Of a DNA stretch of 10,572 nucleotides, positions 6,899 to 10,572 are shown piece by piece (position 1 is the first letter of the stretch; each line of letters opens with the position of its first letter). Origin of the DNA: Chloroflexota bacterium. GTDB lineage: Bacteria > Chloroflexota > Anaerolineae > 4572-78. The notes under the pieces were generated by a model that saw only the letters and a program-made list of their open reading frames with translations, was not told the DNA's origin and searched no databases. The position numbers and the translations under genes are program-made. Where the stretch lies: NCBI GenBank assembly GCA_024278725.1, contig JAJRSQ010000082.1:1-10572 (forward strand), in the 5' to 3' direction.

Positions 6899-7897
6899 CT
6901 ATTGCACGTCGCGGACGCAGCGGAAACCGAGGTCGTCGTTGGCGGTGATTTCGGGGTCGGCGGCGTTGCGGTTGAAGACAGTCACCTGCGGCGCTTCTTC
7001 AAACCATGCCCCGCCACGGGTCACGCGGAAGCGTTCGCCGAAGTAGGGGTTGTCGGTGGTGCTGTTGGGGTAGGCTTTGAACCATGTTGCCGTCCATTCC
7101 CACACGTTCCCGGCGATGTCTTCCACGCCATAGGGGCTTGCGCCGCCGGGGAAGCTCCCCACGGCGGTTGTTCCGCGCAGACCGGTATCTTTCACGTTTG
7201 CCAGCGTGGCGTCAAAATCGTTCCCCCACGGGTACGAGCGTCCATCATCGCCGCGGGCGGCTTTTTCCCATTCCTGCTCGGTGGGGAGGCGTTTGCCCGC
7301 CCATTCGCAGAAGGCAACGGCATCGTTCCAGGTCACTTTCACCACCGGATGGTTGCCTTTTCCTTCGGCGTAATTGCGCCAATTTTGGGATGCACCCTGC
7401 ACTTCGGCAAAGGTCTGATAACCGGTTGCTTCCACGAAGAGTGCGAAGTCGTCATTGGTCACTTCAAATTTATCAATTTCAAATGCGGGCAGGTCAATAA
7501 TTTGCGCCGGGGCATCTTCCGGGTCGCCATCGTCCGACCCCATCGTGAACGGTCCCGCAGGGACGAGCACCATTGCGCTGTCAACCATCGGGGCGGGTTC
7601 CGGTGTGTCGGTGGGGGTTTCGGCGGGCGTTTCCGTGCCGCTGCTCGCCTCTGAGGTGGCGGTCGGTTCTTCAGTGGGTGCGGGCGTCGGCGACGGTTTT
7701 GAGGTGGGGGTGGGCGGCGCCGGTTTGGGGGTGGGGGTTGCCAAAACAATCTTGGTCGGCGTGGGACCGGTGTTGCCGCCGGTGTCGCCGGATGAACCGT
7801 TTGAGCCGCTCGAATCACTGCCGCTGCCGGACGAGCCGCATGCTGCCAAGCTGATTAATAACGTCATGCTGATTAAAAAATAAACAAATCGTTTCAT
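6899..7897 (-). CDS. Lipoprotein with SUMF1/FGE-fold domain, catalytic cysteines absent
   Basis: A 332-residue exported lipoprotein. A signal peptide ends in the lipobox LAAC, making Cys20 the lipidated residue. A Gly/Ser then Pro/Thr-rich linker (about 21-107) leads to a formylglycine-generating-enzyme (SUMF1) fold (about 109-332). Fold motifs are VPAGPFTMGSDDGD, IDKFEVTNDDFALFV, HPVVKVTWNDAVAFCEWAG, RLPTEQEWEKAAR (203-215), PWGN, GVEDIAGNVWEW, RGGAW (294-298) and GFRCV (324-328). True FGEs carry a redox cysteine pair between RGGxW and the final GFR; here that stretch has no cysteine, so sulfatase activation is unlikely and a binding or structural role is more probable. ATG 7897 has AAGGAG 11 bases upstream; a longer frame would begin before the signal peptide. 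Transcribed alone, with its own promoter and terminator. Confidence 0.9.
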   Translation of the reverse strand: MKRFVYFLISMTLLISLAACGSSGSGSDSSGSNGSSGDTGGNTGPTPTKIVLATPTPKPAPPTPTSKPSPTPAPTEEPTATSEASSGTETPAETPTDTPEPAPMVDSAMVLVPAGPFTMGSDDGDPEDAPAQIIDLPAFEIDKFEVTNDDFALFVEATGYQTFAEVQGASQNWRNYAEGKGNHPVVKVTWNDAVAFCEWAGKRLPTEQEWEKAARGDDGRSYPWGNDFDATLANVKDTGLRGTTAVGSFPGGASPYGVEDIAGNVWEWTATWFKAYPNSTTDNPYFGERFRVTRGGAWFEEAPQVTVFNRNAADPEITANDDLGFRCVRDVQ

Positions 7898-7941
7898 TTG
7901 TTTACAGTCTCCTTTTTTCCGCTTAGATATTCCGAACCCTG

Positions 7942-7970
7942 AGTATAGCAAGTCTTATAATATAAGTCAA
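7942..7970 (-). promoter_or_regulatory. Sigma-70-type promoter of the lipoprotein gene
   Basis: On the minus strand TTGACT (7965-7970) and TATACT (7942-7947) are exactly 17 bp apart, with five of six consensus bases in each box. Transcription would begin near 7935, giving a leader of about 38 bases. A short dyad, CTTAT-AAT-ATAAG (7954-7966), lies in the spacer and reaches into the -35 box; it could be an operator, but AT-rich spacers often look like this. Confidence 0.7.
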
Positions 7971-8039
7971 TCTGTGAGTGCGCAAAACAGGGCAGTCGTG
8001 TGTGATGGGGCGAAATGAATTTTTGCCACCCGGATAGCT

Positions 8040-8068
8040 TTGACGGTTATCGGCGATGCTGGTAGAAT
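8040..8068 (+). promoter_or_regulatory. Sigma-70-type promoter of the ParB-like gene
   Basis: TTGACG (8040-8045) and TAGAAT (8063-8068) are 17 bp apart, each with five of six consensus bases. The predicted transcription start near 8075 lies downstream of the ATG at 8056, which excludes that codon as the start and leaves a leader of about 40 bases before ATG 8116. Confidence 0.65.
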
Positions 8069-8103
8069 CTCGCCGTTATGGGATGCGCACAGTTGCCGCA
8101 TCC

Positions 8104-8111
8104 GGGGGAGG
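8104..8111 (+). promoter_or_regulatory. Ribosome-binding site deciding the start at 8116
   Basis: GGGGGAGG lies 4 bases before ATG 8116. The other in-frame candidates (8056, 8083) have no comparable site. Confidence 0.7.
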
Positions 8112-8115
8112 TTGT

Positions 8116-9036
8116 ATGTCTGACATGCTTTCACAGGAATCAATCCGAAAATTCAGCGACATGCGCACGCAAGCATTTATGAAGTCAATGTTGCCTTTTC
8201 TGCGTCGCAAGCCGATAGAGTTGCTGCCCTTTGAAGAAGTCCGCTCGATGTTGGGGTTGACCCATGTGCGCAAGCTGGGGGTGCAGGATGTGCCGCTCGA
8301 TAAAATTGTGGGCAGCATCGGGCGCTATGATGATTTCACTCGCGAATTTTTGCCCCGCCGGGACGACCAGGAAAATCGGTGGCGGCAGGTGTACGATTTG
8401 AGCACTTCGATGACGGGTTTTCCGCCGGTGGAACTTTTTAAAGTCGGCGATGCCTATTTTGTGCGCGACGGCAACCATCGGGTGTCGGTGGCGCGGGCGA
8501 ATGATGCCGAGACCATCGAAGCATATGTGACCGAATATATCACCCCGGTGGAGATTTCGCCGAATGATACGCTGGACGAAATTCTCATCAAAGCGGGGGC
8601 GGCGAGTTTCGCGCAAGCGACCAATCTCGATAAACTGCGTCCCGGGCACAATATTTCGCTCACCAATCCGGGGCGATACAAATATTTGCTGCGTCACATC
8701 GCCGTACACAAATATTTCCGCGAAATTGAATGCCGGTGCGAAATTTCATGGGAGGACGCCGTGGCGAGCTGGTATGACCACGTGTATCTCCCGTTGGTGG
8801 AGGAAATCCGCGAGCGCGACATCCTTTCGCATTTCCCCGGACGCACCGAAGCCGATTTGTACGCTTGGTTGGTTTTTCACCGCGCCGCGCTGGAGAAGCG
8901 TTACGGCATTGGGCAGGTGGATGATGAGGATGTGGTCGCCGCGCTGGAAGAAGAAGCCACCGCTTCGCCCATCAAAAAGGTGGAACGCGCCATCAAACGG
9001 AAAATCGACCCGGACAGCCTGCCGCCGAAGGTGTGA
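8116..9036 (+). CDS. ParB/Srx-like domain protein of unknown role
   Basis: A 306-residue soluble protein with no signal peptide or membrane segment. The middle holds a ParB/sulfiredoxin-superfamily core: VGSIGRYDDFTREFLP (65-80), PPVELFKVGDAYFVRDGN then HRVSVAR (103-127), the DGNHR signature of the nucleotide-binding loop. There is no recognisable helix-turn-helix as in plasmid ParB. The second half carries WYDHVYLPLVEEI and FPGRTEADLYAWLVFHRAAL (about 219-259), which I associate with uncharacterised DUF4032-like or stress-protein-associated ParB-like proteins, without being able to confirm it. A basic tail (KKVERAIKRKI) could bind nucleic acid. No parA, parS-like repeats or replicon genes are near, so plasmid partitioning is unlikely. 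It is transcribed from its own promoter, and a glycosyltransferase gene follows 86 bp later. Function unknown. Confidence 0.8.
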   Translation: MSDMLSQESIRKFSDMRTQAFMKSMLPFLRRKPIELLPFEEVRSMLGLTHVRKLGVQDVPLDKIVGSIGRYDDFTREFLPRRDDQENRWRQVYDLSTSMTGFPPVELFKVGDAYFVRDGNHRVSVARANDAETIEAYVTEYITPVEISPNDTLDEILIKAGAASFAQATNLDKLRPGHNISLTNPGRYKYLLRHIAVHKYFREIECRCEISWEDAVASWYDHVYLPLVEEIRERDILSHFPGRTEADLYAWLVFHRAALEKRYGIGQVDDEDVVAALEEEATASPIKKVERAIKRKIDPDSLPPKV

Positions 9037-9041
9037 GATTT

Positions 9042-9161
9042 CAGCGGTCAGCATTCAGCATTCAGCGGTCAGCAGCCACGTTTTCACGTTTCACGCATCA
9101 CGTTTCACGCATCACAAATACAATGACCAATAACCAATCACCAACAACCAATAACCAATCA
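9042..9161. repeat. Heptanucleotide repeat array, three successive motif families
   Basis: About 17 consecutive units with a 7-base period, broken by one extra base (one unit of 8, at 9077-9084). Units change along the array: five of form CAGCNNN (9042-9076), five of form CACGNNT plus a CACAAAT variant (9077-9119), a transitional unit holding the ATG (9120-9126), then five of form CCAANNA (9127-9161). The array fills the gap between the ParB-like gene and the glycosyltransferase and continues into the latter. Cyanobacterial short tandemly repeated repetitive (STRR) sequences are also degenerate heptamers; a relation is only by analogy. Confidence 0.9.
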
Positions 9162-10572
9162 CTCATCGTGCTCGCCCTGACGCTGGCGGCATTTATTTTG
9201 CGTGTGTACCGGCTCGATTTTCAAAGCCTGTGGATTGACGAGGGCTGGACGGTTTATTTCGCCCATCTGCCGTTGGCAGAATTGTGGCGCTGGCTGCAAA
9301 CGGAGGAAATTCACCCGCCGTTTTATTTCCCCGCGATGCACGAATGGGTGCGGCTGACGGGCGATTCGGATTTTGCGCTGCGTTATTTTTCGGCGGTGTT
9401 TAGCACCCTCAGTGTGCCGCTGATGTATCGGCTGGGGAAAACACTGGGCGGCGCGCGGTCGGGATTGCTCGCCGCGCTGTTGCTGGCAGTTGCGCCGTAT
9501 CAAATCTGGCACGCGCAGGACGCTCGAAATTATGCCCTGCTCACCGCCACCGCGTTGATGAGTATGTGGGCGTTCATCCGTCTGCTGACCGCGCGCGATT
9601 GGCGCTGGTGGTGGTTTTATCTTTTCGGCACGGCTTGGGCAATTTTAACCCATTATCACGGGTTGGTGCTCATTGGCGTGCAGGGACTTTTCCTATTAAT
9701 ATGGTGGAAAAAATATCCGCGCGCGACGGTGCGCTGGGGGCTGGCGCAGGGGGTGATGTTGATTCCGTATGTGCCGTGGGTGCTGTTCAATCTGGTGGGA
9801 AAACCCCACTGGCTGCCGCACGTCCCGCTGGCAGAATCGTATCTCCGCAGTGCGCTGGCGTACAGCGTTGGCGAAATGACACCCCGCCCGACGGCGCTGT
9901 GGCTCGCCGCGCCCTTCGTGCTATTGTTCGGCTGGGGCATCATCGCCGCCCTTCGCCGCCCGCGCGGGCGCGAGTTGACGTCCTTCCTGCTGATTTTCAC
10001 CCTCGTGCCGAATATCGCGGCGTGGGTGTACGGCGAATTTTTCACCCCCGTGTACCTGCCGCGCTATCTCATCCCCGTGCAAATCGGGTTTTTGCTCGCC
10101 GTTGCCGTGGGGATTGACTCGCTGGCGGGGCGCGGCACATTTCGTTCCCCCCGGCGTTGGCTGGCAACCGGGGTGGGGGTGTTGCTGATGGTCATTTCCG
10201 CGTGGGTGGTCATCCGCCATTATACCGACCCGCTTTACGCCAAACCGGATTGGCGCGGCGTGGCGCGGACTATCGAGACGTTTCAGTTGCCCGATGACGG
10301 CATTTTGATGACCGGCTCCGGCGGCGAATTCCTGTTCGACCATTATTATCGCGGCGGGCTGACCGTGCGCCACGATTTCAACACGCCCGCGCCGTCACCG
10401 CCGGAAGCGGAGAAACTCATCGCCGAAATTGCCGCCGAAAATTCGCGCCTGTGGTTCACCCCGTATGGCGAACCGCTCGACCCGCTGCTGGAAGGCTGGC
10501 TGGCGGAGAACGCCTTTCCTGCGTGGCAAAAATGGGTGGGGCGCAAAAATTTACTCCTCTATCGAACCGGAA
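9123..10572 (+). CDS. GT39/PMT-family membrane glycosyltransferase (partial, C-terminus beyond window)
   Basis: A polytopic membrane protein, 483 codons visible with no stop. Family motifs: LWIDEGW (Asp39-Glu40, the acidic pair of the first external loop in ArnT/PMT-like enzymes), EIHPPFYF, LRYFSAVFSTLSVPLMYRLG and WHAQDARNYALLT, then many hydrophobic helices and, near the window end, a soluble domain (DWRGVARTIETF, PDDGILMTGSGGEF). These enzymes transfer a sugar from a polyprenyl-phosphate carrier onto a protein, lipid or glycan at the outer membrane face; the acceptor is unknown. ATG 9123 gives the N-terminus MTNNQSPTTNNQS, written entirely by the heptad array and with no Shine-Dalgarno sequence before it. 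GTG 9168 is an in-frame alternative just before the first membrane helix, so the start is uncertain. It probably is cotranscribed with the ParB-like gene, since no terminator separates them. Confidence 0.85.
   Translation, partial: MTNNQSPTTNNQSLIVLALTLAAFILRVYRLDFQSLWIDEGWTVYFAHLPLAELWRWLQTEEIHPPFYFPAMHEWVRLTGDSDFALRYFSAVFSTLSVPLMYRLGKTLGGARSGLLAALLLAVAPYQIWHAQDARNYALLTATALMSMWAFIRLLTARDWRWWWFYLFGTAWAILTHYHGLVLIGVQGLFLLIWWKKYPRATVRWGLAQGVMLIPYVPWVLFNLVGKPHWLPHVPLAESYLRSALAYSVGEMTPRPTALWLAAPFVLLFGWGIIAALRRPRGRELTSFLLIFTLVPNIAAWVYGEFFTPVYLPRYLIPVQIGFLLAVAVGIDSLAGRGTFRSPRRWLATGVGVLLMVISAWVVIRHYTDPLYAKPDWRGVARTIETFQLPDDGILMTGSGGEFLFDHYYRGGLTVRHDFNTPAPSPPEAEKLIAEIAAENSRLWFTPYGEPLDPLLEGWLAENAFPAWQKWVGRKNLLLYRTG

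Noticed and set aside
7956..7961. TATAAT on the plus strand as a promoter for the ParB-like gene
   Set aside because: No -35 at the right distance and 150 bp from the start codon; a better promoter exists at 8040-8068.
8056..8115. Earlier starts of the ParB-like gene (8056, 8083)
   Set aside because: 8056 is upstream of the predicted transcription start and neither codon has a ribosome-binding site, unlike 8116.
9042..9161. CRISPR array
   Set aside because: Units are 7 bases long without spacers; there are no 25-40 base repeats and no cas genes.

Overview
The window (about 10.6 kb, GC-rich) reads as an ordinary chromosomal segment of a free-living bacterium. Several traits suggest a member of the Chloroflexota (Anaerolineae/Caldilineae/Ardenticatenia-like): Thr/Pro-rich linkers on surface proteins, an immune-inhibitor-A-like surface protease, a cysteine-less SUMF1-fold lipoprotein, a ParB-like orphan, and a bd oxidase with a short Q-loop. 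This placement is inference from protein style; there is no marker gene in the window.

Layout. Positions 1-643 (minus) hold the first 214 codons of cydB and 666-2018 (minus) hold cydA, together a cytochrome bd quinol oxidase operon. A 170-bp divergent intergenic region (2019-2188) carries a promoter for cydA, a perfect TGTGA-N6-TCACA palindrome and a promoter for the plus-strand gene 2189-4258, a membrane-anchored HExxH metalloprotease that is probably translated from a leaderless mRNA. This gene runs tail-to-tail into a chemoreceptor gene (4248-6635, minus) and the two share 11 bp. Upstream of the chemoreceptor are a perfect sigma-28-type -10 octamer and, starting where its transcript should begin, a 107-nt inverted-repeat structure with a tRNA-like T-loop hairpin. 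A strong intrinsic terminator (6841-6874) then ends the next minus-strand gene, a SUMF1-fold lipoprotein (6899-7897). A second divergent region (7898-8115) has well-formed sigma-70 promoters in both directions. It is followed by a ParB/Srx-like protein (8116-9036, plus), a 120-bp heptanucleotide repeat array (9042-9161), and a GT39-type membrane glycosyltransferase (9123 to the window end, plus, incomplete) whose first codons are written by the repeat array.

How they fit. The genes do not form one pathway: respiration, surface proteolysis, chemosensing, an exported SUMF1-like protein, a DNA/nucleotide-type regulator and a glycosyltransferase sit side by side. The most unusual content is non-coding: the folded leader of the chemoreceptor mRNA, the heptad array that enters a coding region, and the palindromic operator at the oxidase promoter.
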